From assembly GCA_964059195.1 (NCBI GenBank), contig CAXKWD010000001.1:220542484-220606483 (forward strand): DNA of 64,000 bases. Reading direction: 5' to 3'. The DNA is from Ectobius pallidus (taxonomy: Eukaryota > Arthropoda > Insecta > Blattodea > Ectobiidae). Numbering within the stretch: the stretch's first letter is position 1; each line of letters starts with the position of its first letter. The notes under the pieces were generated by a model that had not been told where the DNA came from, searched no databases, and was given only the letters and a program-made list of their open reading frames with translations. The translations under genes and the position numbers were made by a program. Positions 1 through 8,289 of the stretch are shown in pieces.

Positions 1-53
1 ATTGGGACACCCATATAATAAGCATTCTAACTTGTACAAACATCATGTTCCAG

Positions 54-198
54 CCGCAGCCCATTAATCTTGAAGATGGATGTCTCCACGACGCTGCCAT
101 CCACCACGAAATTCTCCACGCTCTAGGATTTCTGCACCAGCAAAGTGCAATTGAAAGAGACAAATACGTCACTATAATCTGGAGGAATATTATACCAG
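54..198 (+). CDS. Astacin-family metalloprotease, exon with the zinc-binding motif
   Basis: This exon encodes the catalytic helix of an M12A (astacin) zinc endopeptidase. It reads INLEDGC, then HHEILHALGFLH, then QQSAIERD, then YVTIIWRNI, which is the HExxHxxGxxH zinc site (three His ligands and the catalytic Glu) in its usual surroundings. The exon ends in phase 1 at a GT donor (199). The 5' edge is a CAG acceptor at either 51-53 or 57-59; reading further upstream gives no astacin-like sequence, so the exon probably starts at 54 or 60. Earlier exons (signal peptide, propeptide, N-terminal catalytic part) lie left of the window. The family consensus has Glu right after the third His and Arg two residues later; here these are Gln and Ala, so the pocket that buries the mature N-terminus may differ. 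Such enzymes are secreted and act in digestion, moulting or development; the role here is not shown. Confidence 0.85.
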
Positions 199-1304
199 GT
201 AATACCCAGTCTCCCAGTCTTATATCAATAATTCCCTCCGCAGCTCTGGTTAAGTTGGCATTTCTCTCTATCTCCCTTTTAGAGTCCTAGTAGACCATGT
301 AACTAATGATGTGCGTTCGTTCGTCTTCTGTTGTTGATGTGTTTATGGCGCGTGATAATTTCAATTTTAATGACAATTCAGCTCATATGTCTTTCATTCG
401 ATTTGAACCCATTTGGCTGCCATTTTGTAATGATAATTACCCATAACTGCAATAGTTAAATTAATTCTGATAATAGTAGAAGTAGTCAATATAGAGCATG
501 CCAGATTACAAGGCTACAGAGCAATTCATTGCTGAGAAACAAAAAGTGTGCGTGGAACGCCACGCGACAGAAGTGAAACTTGTTTTAATTTTTTGATTTT
601 TTCAATTTTGGATTATTGGATTTTTAATTTTGGATTGTTGAACTTTTAAATATTGAGTTTTTGGACTTTTTAATTTTGGATTTTTAAAATTTTCGATCTT
701 TCTATTTTATATTTTGGAATTTTGGATTTTTAAATTTTGGATTTTTTAAACTTTAGATCTTTGAAATTTTAATGTTTGGATTTTTTAATTTTTAATTTTC
801 GATTTTTTGATTTTTAAATTTTGGAATTTGAATTTTTTAATTTTTTATTTTTAAATTTTGGATATATATTTTTAAATTTTCGATTTGTAAATTTTTGAAT
901 TTTGAAGTTTCTTATTTTTAAATTTTGGACATTTGGATTTTTTTATTTTTTTAAATTTTGGATTTTTGGACATTTAATATTTGGTTTTTTAAATTTTGGA
1001 TAAGCCTAATCATTGAGTTGATTGTTTTCTGTGCAGTCCGTTCCGTCACACCTCACTAATTTCGTGACGATTTTGAGCGTTACACAAGCTCTCGTTTTAC
1101 CCCTACCGCGGATAAAAAGTTTCACTTTAAAAATGAACTTCACCTATTTTTCAGCATCGAAAGCTGTAAGTCCCCCCTTAACTCCATACTCTCTTTTAAG
1201 GTAGATACTCATTGCTAAAACATTTCCCGGCCTTATCTCGATTTTTGACATTAACACTACTATATGCGAGAATGTAAGAGTCAGCATTTTCTTTCCATTT
1301 GCAG
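199..1304 (+). other. Astacin intron
   Basis: Phase-1 intron with GT at 199-200 and TTTGCAG at the 3' end. Positions 541-1135 hold a dispersed repeat described separately. The remaining bases show nothing recognisable. Confidence 0.75.
541..1135. repeat. Dispersed repeat (copy A) with an expanded TTTTGGATTTT-type interior
   Basis: The left edge (GTGTGCGTGGAACGCCACGC) and the right part (AATCATTGAG...GTTTTCTGTGCAGTCCG...AAGTTTCACTT) recur at 57563-57800. In copy A the two parts are separated by about 420 bp of T/A-rich degenerate repeat (TTTTGGATTTTTAAATTTTGG). Copy B has only about 40 bp there. GAAGTGAAACTT near the left edge and AAGTTTCACTT at the right edge are inverted, so the unit may be a small inverted-repeat element. 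The left edge itself folds as GCGTGG-AACG-CCACGC (550-565). Confidence 0.65.
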
Positions 1305-1429
1305 GAATGAAATTTAATTTCATGAAGTACAAAACCATAAACTTCGGGGTACCGTACGACTATTCCAGCCTGATGCATTATGGGGAAAGAGCTTTCTCTA
1401 GAAATGGAAGAAAGACAATTGTGCCCAAG
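1305..1429 (+). CDS. Astacin-family metalloprotease, Met-turn exon
   Basis: It follows a TTTGCAG acceptor and completes the Gly codon split with the previous exon (NIIPG-MKFNFMKY). It then reads GVPYDYSSLMHYG, the astacin Met-turn (SxMHY), with Tyr as the usual fifth zinc ligand, followed by AFSRNGRKTIVPK. The exon ends in phase 0 at AAG before GTAAGA. Spacing and sequence agree with a single catalytic domain continued at 4746. Confidence 0.88.
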
Positions 1430-1639
1430 GTAAGAAATCAATTTCATATCTATAGTGCATTTATCATCTATTGGTTTGATCCTAAAGTCACTTCAAATAT
1501 TACGACGCATGCGCACGATGTCATTTATCAGCGTACTCACAATGTGCGCAAACGTCGTGATACCTGACAGTACGTGACTTAGCTTTATTATTATTATTAC
1601 TATTTTTTACCTTTCCTATAAATGCGTTAATAGTACATT

Positions 1640-3292
1640 ATGCAACAAGCAACTTTTATTAGGAGATTTTTGCTCTATGAGGTAAAATGTGTATGCTACA
1701 GGGCATTAAAGTAATTACAATTTGGTGCTCATAAGTCAATCATGAAGCGAATTAAGGTTCAAATTTTCATTAAATTGACTTCATGCCTTCTTACTGATCA
1801 AACCTGATTGTTAATCATTCATCAACAGCTATTTCATAATCTGCAACATTTACAGACTAATCACAAGACTGGCCGCAACTGCATTAGGTTTTTTAATAAC
1901 TCCAGTGTTAACAACGAAGTTCTTTTGTTTTGCATTTTTTCAAATGCTAAAGTCATTGGCGGCCATGCCCTGAGAGATTTTTTTCTGTAAAGGCTAGTTT
2001 ACACGACGAAATTAGGTTTCGTAACTGAGTTTCGCAACTGTTTTTTACTTGAATACGCAAGCGCTAGATGTACTTGCGACAATGAGTTACGACACTACGC
2101 AGTTTCGGCTGATTCCAACTTTTTACGAAACTATAATAGTAATTTTGAGATTATACGCTTATTTAGCTTGTTCGCATTTCGTAAAATGAAATGGGGAAGT
2201 GAAGAAATTGTGAAATGCCTGTATTCATACGTGTTTCAAACGTTTATATGGGATTTTAATAACTTGAATTTCAGAAATAACATGAAATGTGTGGTTGCAT
2301 TGGAAAGAAAATGTGTGTACTACCCGCGCGCCACTTCTTGAGCGCTGGATTTACGGGGAAGTGAGGGTCGGGGGGAACAAAACATAGCTATTCCGCCAGT
2401 CTTTCTGCAGTGTTGTCAACTAAAGAAATAACGTTTCAGCAGAATCGCGCGTATGGTATTTTATGTAGTGACTTTAATATACAACGATTTTAATGCAGTC
2501 CAATAATATAACGTGGTGACGGTATTGCGTAACAATTAATTACACGTCATAAGCCTTTGGTTATCAAATAAGAATATTAGGCATAATATAGGCTCAATAT
2601 TTTTAGACTGGATGACTAATTTTAAGCATAAAGAAGAGCAGAACATGCTTCGCCATTTCGTGTTTTAAAACGTAAGAGAGGTAAGGCATCTAAAAGTGGA
2701 GAAAGCTATAGACCTAATTTTAAACGTATTTAATACAAATTGTGAAAAGTTCGCTCAACTTTCAGTCCATGAAATTGAGATCAGAGTTCACGGGATCGTC
2801 AGAAATTAGCACATACGGAATTCTTAAAGAGGTGAGGAAAGTGTTGGATTTACAATGAAGTGTTTGTGAAATCAGCAGTTCGAAAGATTGTATTTTTCCC
2901 CATAACTCGATGCGTCAGAAAAGATAATGTCAATAAATAAATAAGAATCCTGAGACAGAATGAAAGCTTAGTATTGAAGCCACTAGATGTCAGGGTGTAT
3001 AGCGTACTTCGTGTTTCAATGTTGTCAGTTTAACCTACGAAGTTGAACGAAACCTACCGAATGAGGACTAGGGAGCCGAGCGCTCAAGAAATCGCGCGCG
3101 GGTAGTAATTAGTTTCACGAAATCACTTTCATGAAAGTGGTTACGAAACCTAGTGTCATCGTGTAAACTAGCCTTAACAAGAAAAATTTAATCCATAGAG
3201 GAAAAATCTCCTATATAATAAAAATTGCTTGTCTATGCCCCTTCTATACACAGGTAAAGTATTTCGGTGTTATTCGTTAACACTCTGTATAT
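1640..3292. mobile_element. Old DNA-transposon-like repeat, split by a younger insertion
   Basis: Two flanks of the Harbinger-type insertion belong to one dispersed family. The left flank has CAAGCAACTTTTATTAGGAG, a stretch with GTATGCTACAGGGCATTAAAG, and a conserved GGCCGC(C/A)ACTGCATTAGG stretch. The right flank has TTGCTTGTCTATGCCCC...GGTAAAGTATTTCGGTGTTATTCGTTAACACTCTGTAT. Related copies lie at 27479-29440, 60291-60369 and 60784-61204. The last has both ends, forming inverted repeats of the TACAGGGTGTTAATGAATGA type at TA sites. No transposase is visible. Confidence 0.55.
1991..3174. mobile_element. Non-autonomous PIF/Harbinger-type transposon
   Basis: Terminal inverted repeats AGGCTAGTTTACACGA (left) and TCGTGTAAACTAGCCT (right) are flanked on both sides by TAA (1988-1990 and 3175-3177). 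A 3-bp TAA duplication is typical of PIF/Harbinger. Both ends also carry an inverted AGGTTTCGTAAC subterminal block. The 1184-bp interior has no transposase reading frame, so it is a deletion derivative or MITE. Confidence 0.72.
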
Positions 3293-4265
3293 AGTAGAGA
3301 AATAAGATAATTCGAACAGCTACTATAAATCTAATTTTGACAATTTTGTTTGTTATTATTGTACCGTATATACTCGTATATTCGCATGAAGAGCAGATGT
3401 TATATATTTCTGGACTAAAGTCACATCCGTTGACATCCGTTACCACCAACTTTGGTACATTATAGTCATGTCTATTTACGATGTATGACCTTATATGGAA
3501 CTTAACAGGCTAACAAGAAGATAACAAAACGAGCGATAGCCTTTGTTATTCGTATGGGCCCGCTAAGTTCTTATAATGGGCGAACATTGTATAACGTTTT
3601 ATGTTATTTTGAATCGGAAATTTAAAAAGAAAATAATTTCAATTCCCTTGTGGTTATAATGGTAATCAAAATTTGTTTGGTAATTTCGTATGTAGCGGAA
3701 ATCAGGCTCTTTTGGTTGGCAACAATTTGTTTTAATACAAATGACTAACAAATGTTATACCGGAAACAGAAACATATCCGTGTATTGAATTGTGATCTAT
3801 TTATAAAGACATATTTTATATCTCTCTTGAACTTATCATACTTTCTATTGCATTATTGTAAAGTTCAGTTGTAATAATCCTGGTTGAATGGAAGAGAAGG
3901 CATAATGGCCTTAATTCCACCAGGTACAATAAAACAATTCTAGTTCTAATTCTAATTTAAAAATACGAAAGACATATAATAAACTAATATTTAAAAATCC
4001 GTCGCTATGATACGGATAATGATATCACTAATGTTTTGGGCGAAACTAAATATTGTGTTGGCTTTACGATTGTGGTTTGTCAGAAACATAACTGCCTGTA
4101 TCTAAGATATGAACCACATTTTTACTGGCGAAATAGTTATTTATGTTATTTTGAATATTGTAAATGATTAATAGATACAAGATAATTGTAGTAGTAGGAA
4201 TAATAGTATTTGCAGTGCTTAAAATGAAGGAAATTTATAATTATTAATTTGTACGAAAAGAAAGT

Positions 4266-4580
4266 AGGGTACGCCGTAGCGTAGTGGTTGAGACGCTGCG
4301 CTACAGACCGGAAGGTCGCGGGTTCGATCCCCAATGAGGTCGTTGGAACTTTTCAATTGGCCAAATCCTTCTGGTGGCGCTACGGCTTGGAATCGACTCA
4401 GCCTCTAACAGAGATAAGCAATCCTGGGGGTAAAGGCGGCTGGTGCGTAAGGCTGACAACCTTACCACATTCACGTCCCGATTGTCTAAAAATCTGGGAG
4501 CCTCAATCTCTCGGAACTCTCTGGGCCTCCATGGCCTGTAATAGGGAATACTTTAGTTTTACGAAAAGAAAGTGAACGAC
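4266..4580 (+). repeat. tRNA-derived SINE
   Basis: The 5' end looks like a tRNA gene, with a box A-like stretch (TAGCGTAGTGGTTGAGACG) and a box B-like GGTTCGATCCC at about 4320-4330. An unrelated body follows. The flanks (ACGAAAAGAAAGT) recur at about 4254-4266 and 4561-4573, which looks like a target-site duplication. It lies in the last astacin intron. Confidence 0.75.
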
Positions 4581-4745
4581 GGTGACATCTGGTGATATAC
4601 TGTATAATATCTATACCGTGATAGACCCTAAATTTTTACCTTAACGGGCTCTGCCTGTGAAATGGAACTTTACATACACGGAGAGAATTCTGATAAACAA
4701 TGTTTAATTACCTCCATGATAAAGTATTTTTCTCTCTCTTTTCAG

Positions 4746-4829
4746 AATCCTCATGCACACATTGGACAAAGAGTAGGAATGACTAGAAAGGACATAAAGA
4801 AGCTAGCCAGGATGTACAAGTGTGTCTAA
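4746..4829 (+). CDS. Astacin-family metalloprotease, last coding exon
   Basis: After a TTTTCAG acceptor the frame reads NPHAHIGQRVGMTRKDIKKL, ending in ARMYKCV and TAA (4827-4829). IGQR...S/T..D...LYKC is the standard C-terminal end of the astacin domain; the final Cys pairs with a Cys in the N-terminal part. The protein stops right after the domain, with no CUB or EGF module, as in digestive astacins. An AATAAA at 4872-4877 is a likely poly(A) signal. Confidence 0.87.
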   Translation, partial: NPHAHIGQRVGMTRKDIKKLARMYKCV

Positions 4830-4871
4830 AAGAACGCGGAAACAACAGCTATGTGGAATGTTGTGTCACCA

Positions 4872-4877
4872 AATAAA
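4872..4877 (+). terminator. Poly(A) signal of the astacin gene
   Basis: AATAAA lies 43 bases after the astacin stop codon. It is placed as expected for 3' end formation; cleavage itself cannot be seen. Confidence 0.5.
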
Positions 4878-4974
4878 CCATAGTCTTCCCAACAACAGAA
4901 TTTCTTTCTTTGTTTCCAGATGATACATGAGCCATTCTAAAAATAAAAAAATAAAAAAATGCCGTTTTGATGTC

Positions 4975-5045
4975 ACATCTCAGCAAAAGATGCCCTGAAG
5001 ATGGTGTAAAGGCACCGAAAGGCCTAAGCGTCGAATCACGAAACA
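4975..5045 (+). ncRNA. Hammerhead-ribozyme-like core from a Penelope-type element end
   Basis: The order CTGAAGA, then a stem GGTG/CACC with a short loop, then GAAA, then GGCCTAAGCGTC matches the conserved core of hammerhead ribozymes (CUGANGA - stem II - GAAA). Penelope-like elements are known to carry such motifs in their terminal repeats. The same arrangement occurs at 10687-10728 after the complete Penelope-like element. Stem I pairing is weak here, so activity is uncertain; this is probably an isolated element terminus. Confidence 0.4.
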
Positions 5046-5075
5046 TATCACAGTTGAGCAACTGGTACCACATTT

Positions 5076-6110
5076 ATTTTATTTCATTGATCGAGCTCAA
5101 CAGTATTGGACTTTTTTTAAATAACTTTGTTCATTGGAATTTACAAAGAATTCAGGAATAGAGCCTCTGACACCTACCGTAAGCCTTATCACTCGCAGCC
5201 TACATTGAATTTAGAATTAAAATAGTTTACAGTTATCCTAGTAAAATCAAGCTTAGTAGACATGTTTTTTTACCTTTTTTCGATGAGAGAATCGCTGGTC
5301 TTCTGGTGTTGGGTGGCCTCGGTTTACACCAAGACCGCTCTTCACCTCTAAAAAGAGGCCCCTATCTAGGCCCCTTTCAAAATACTGCTTTCGTTAATAC
5401 CTTGAGGTGTCCAGCAGTATTAGAAATGGAGCATACACAGACCTCTCTTCAAAATTCCATGCCAAAGCACAGAATTATGAAGAGAAGGTCTGAATCTTAA
5501 TGTTGTCTTCCTCAGCATGTTCTTGATATAGAAAAGTCTTTTTCTTGATGTCACAAACACTAAATAAAAAACACTATCTTCTAGTCTTCTTGTTTCTTGA
5601 TGTAGTAAAGTTTGTACACACGACACTATTATACACCGATAAACACCGAAAAAGTAAAATTCGACATGAATGCTGGGTACTCCATGATGGCTTCGGGAAT
5701 ATCTGCAATTAGAGAAATATTTTGTATATAGGCCTACCAATTGTACATTCAAAGCAAGAGAAATGAAGTGGTGAATATCAGAAAACCACATCCAATCCCT
5801 CAGAAATTATGATATAATAATTGGTTGGGAGTTGAAATTAAGAACCTAAAGAAATATACACAGAAAATAGCAAAAAGTCAAACCAACAGCTATGAATAAG
5901 GTGTCAGGGGATAGGATTATTTACCGACTTCTGACATAGCATTAATTCTCTCTACCTATCACTTAATTCCAGCCTCTACGTGAGTCTGACACAACTGAAT
6001 ATACACTCCATGCAATACGGCCACTTATTCTATATATAGGCCTTCTGTGTGTGAAGTGGGAATATAATATTGTCCATGCCCAGGGTAGAAAGTTATGTGA
6101 GTGCAACCCA
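5076..6110. other. Intergenic, no feature recognised
   Basis: Only short chance reading frames occur. There is no splice-bounded or family-like coding sequence and no clear repeat. Confidence 0.5.
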
Positions 6111-6114
6111 AGAG

Positions 6115-6345
6115 ACTGAATGCCAGAATAGTACTTTATGGGATTGTGTGGGAGACTAGAAAATGTCTGTCCGTCTGTCTGACTGTACGCGCGATAACTC
6201 AAATACGCTTTATCGGATTTTCATGAAACTTGGTATACGCATTTATAACGTCCATGGGAAGAAGTCTATTGACAAATCGGTTGACCGGTATCGGAGTAAT
6301 GCCCAATTTAGTGCATATTTTAAGGTGATATCTCAATCTTAAAAT
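6115..6345 (+). repeat. AAGTGCCAG-family repeat, 5' fragment
   Basis: It opens with TGCCAGAATAGTACTTTATG, then GTCTGTCCGTCTGTC, then the family core (GATTTTCATGAAACTTGGTA, TTATAACGTCCATGGGAAGA, CGGTTGACCGGTA). The 3' half of the family unit is missing. Confidence 0.7.
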
Positions 6346-6465
6346 ATGCATTCGTGCACTTTCAAATGACCACATATGCACAGTGAAGGGAAAATCACTA
6401 CAAATATACACTATAAAAAATCAAACTTACATTTTATTTTTGAGTGACACAATGTAACTTACTAC

Positions 6466-6940
6466 TGTGAGACATGGTCACTTACTCTTCGGGAAGGACA
6501 TAATCTGAGAGTGTTCGAAAACAGGGGGCTTAGGAAAATATTTGGGCCTAAGAGAGATGAAAATGGAGACTGGAGAAAACTGTATAATGACGAACTTCAT
6601 AACCTGTACTCGTCACCGGATATAGTAAGGGTAATTAAAACACGGAGGATGAAATGGGCTCGACATGTTGCGCGCATGGGGGAGGAAAGACAAGTATTGA
6701 CTGGGAGACCCGAAGGGGAAAGACCACGTGGAAGACCTAGACGTAGGTGGTAGGACAATTTAGATTTAAGAGAAGTCGGATTTGCGAGGGATGGTTGGAA
6801 AGAGTTAGCACAGAATAGGGTTGAATGGCGGGCTCAGGTAAGCGCGGCAATGAACCTCCGGGTCCCAAGAAATAGATAATATCCCTTTACCTTGCTTAGG
6901 AATTATCTATTGCCATTGAGTAAGTAAGTAAGTATATTTA
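6466..6940 (+). mobile_element. LINE 3' fragment (decayed reverse-transcriptase C-terminus)
   Basis: A broken frame encodes ETWSLT-like sequence, then RKIFGPKRDENGD, DELHNLYSSPDIVRVIK, MKWARHVARMGEER and RPRGRPRRRW, then a stop where related copies continue. It ends in the (TAAG)n tail (about 6925-6938) shared with the copy at 11290-12330. This is the tail of a non-LTR retrotransposon reverse transcriptase; the 5' part is missing. Confidence 0.85.
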
Positions 6941-7083
6941 AATATTATTATTCAAGAAAGCACGAAATCCTCTCACCGATTTCCCTTGTTCCGATATAGG
7001 CCTATCTAACACTATAGTCTTAAAATAACATGCTTTTCGAACTTTCAACATATACTAAGTATTATTGACCCTCTCATTTAGCG

Positions 7084-7480
7084 GGTGTCAGCCGCGGTGG
7101 TCTAGAGGTAGCGTGCCCGCCTCTAGATCCACAGGGCGCGGGATCAAACCCGGGATGGATTTTTCAGGACGTAAAAATCCTGGGCACGGTGTCCTCCGGG
7201 AGGGACTTTAAGCTCGGGGTCCCGTGTCGTAGATTTACGGCACGTAAAAGAACCCTAAGCCTAAATTAGAGCCTCTGGACAAAATTTCTCGGCCCTTTCA
7301 CGTCCAAGAAATACTTAGTTTCCAGAGGGGGGTTGCGAGGCGATGGGCTTACCACCTGTCCCTCTACCCTCTCTCGGAAAATAAGCATATCAAAATTAGT
7401 ATAGGTAATGAAACCTCCATTGGAGGCCCCTTCGCCCCACCTGGGGATCATAGGGTACCAGATACAGATACATTTAGCGG
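7084..7480 (+). repeat. tRNA-derived SINE, second type
   Basis: A tRNA-like head with box A-like GTGGTCTAGAGGTAGCGTGCC and box B-like GGGATCAAACCCGGG is followed by a body unlike the SINE at 4266 (GGGCACGGTGTCCTCCGGGAGG and so on). The 3' edge near GGTACCAGATACAGATAC is approximate. Bases 7480-7775 show nothing else. Confidence 0.65.
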
Positions 7481-7775
7481 GTAGACAGAGCAAGAAAGTA
7501 AGTAAGCATGCTAGGCATGTAGAACAGCTACTGCAAGCAGCAGGCAGACTTCCAAAGATTGCATTTCGTATAAGAATAACGTCCAGAATAGAGAGATACA
7601 TGTAGAAGATAAAAATTAATAATAAACTAATTTACAACAAAAATAACTGCGAAATAAATTAGATTTCCCTATTCAACCTGAAAATAAAACAAATTCCAGA
7701 AAAAGATGAGAACACGAGGGGGTTAATCTAAGAATTGTAAGAATTCTTGTCATAAACAATGTTTATAAAAACAAT

Positions 7776-7965
7776 AAGGCTCTCGTATGTCTTTATTATA
7801 ATCTAATCACATTTTATATTCCATTACAATACACTCCATTAATTTTTCAGTTTAATTTGTTTTTGATAATTCCGTAAAAGGTTGTGACTATCTAAGCCTC
7901 CAAGACTATTAAAATTCTGTTTTATTGTGAACTATGTGGCTTTGAACTTGCATAAATAAAAGACT
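7776..7965 (+). promoter_or_regulatory. Promoter of secreted-peptide gene 1
   Basis: This block is repeated at 14110-14330 and 16140-16345. All three share TGAACTATGTGGCTTTG (7928-7944 here) about 7-20 bases before a TATA box (CATAAATAAA, 7951-7960). Conservation over about 190 bp in paralogous copies suggests a common regulatory module. Which factor binds the shared word is unknown. Confidence 0.6.
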
Positions 7966-7980
7966 GTCGTCTTGAACGTC

Positions 7981-8039
7981 ACCACAGTTCCCCTGAATTC
8001 TCAAGTCTTCAGCGCCTACAGAAGAAGCAAAGCTTGATG
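7981..8039 (+). other. Exon 1 (mostly 5' UTR) of secreted-peptide gene 1
   Basis: About 20-30 bases after the TATA box begins a stretch matching 14352-14410 almost base for base. It ends AGCTTGATG before GTGAGT (donor at 8040). The exon therefore ends in ATG, and the next exon (13548) starts exactly at an ATG, so splicing gives ATGATG in frame. Either Met could start the protein. The transcription start is not defined. Confidence 0.6.
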
Positions 8040-8289
8040 GTGAGTGAAAATTCATCACAGCTATTTAATACTTAAGAGTTTCCATTATTATAAAGTAGTT
8101 ACATGAGGAAAATACAGAAATGCACATGAAAATACTGTTAACTACTACTGCACACTTCATACCACCTAGTATTTCGTTTCTATTGCTTAAGTATTAAGGC
8201 AGTTTTAAAATAGAGAGATTGTCCACCTTAGAACCCTTGTCGTTTCACCTAACCTAAAATTCAATAACTCATGCAGAACTAATAATGTT

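Larger units (their letters stand above)
1430..4745 (+). other. Astacin intron rich in mobile elements
   Basis: Phase-0 intron of 3.3 kb. It holds an old repeat (about 1640-3290) split by a Harbinger-type element (1991-3174) and a tRNA-headed SINE (about 4266-4580). From 3300 to 4260 I see only AT-rich unique sequence without a feature. Confidence 0.7.

Noticed and set aside
4288..4575. 95-codon + strand frame
   Set aside because: It lies wholly in a tRNA-headed SINE; no protein similarity.
8193..8247. Inverted repeats at the Penelope element read as DNA-transposon ends
   Set aside because: The encoded protein is a reverse transcriptase with GIY-YIG nuclease, and the 13-bp duplication lies outside the right-hand arm; inverted terminal arrangements are known in Penelope-like elements.
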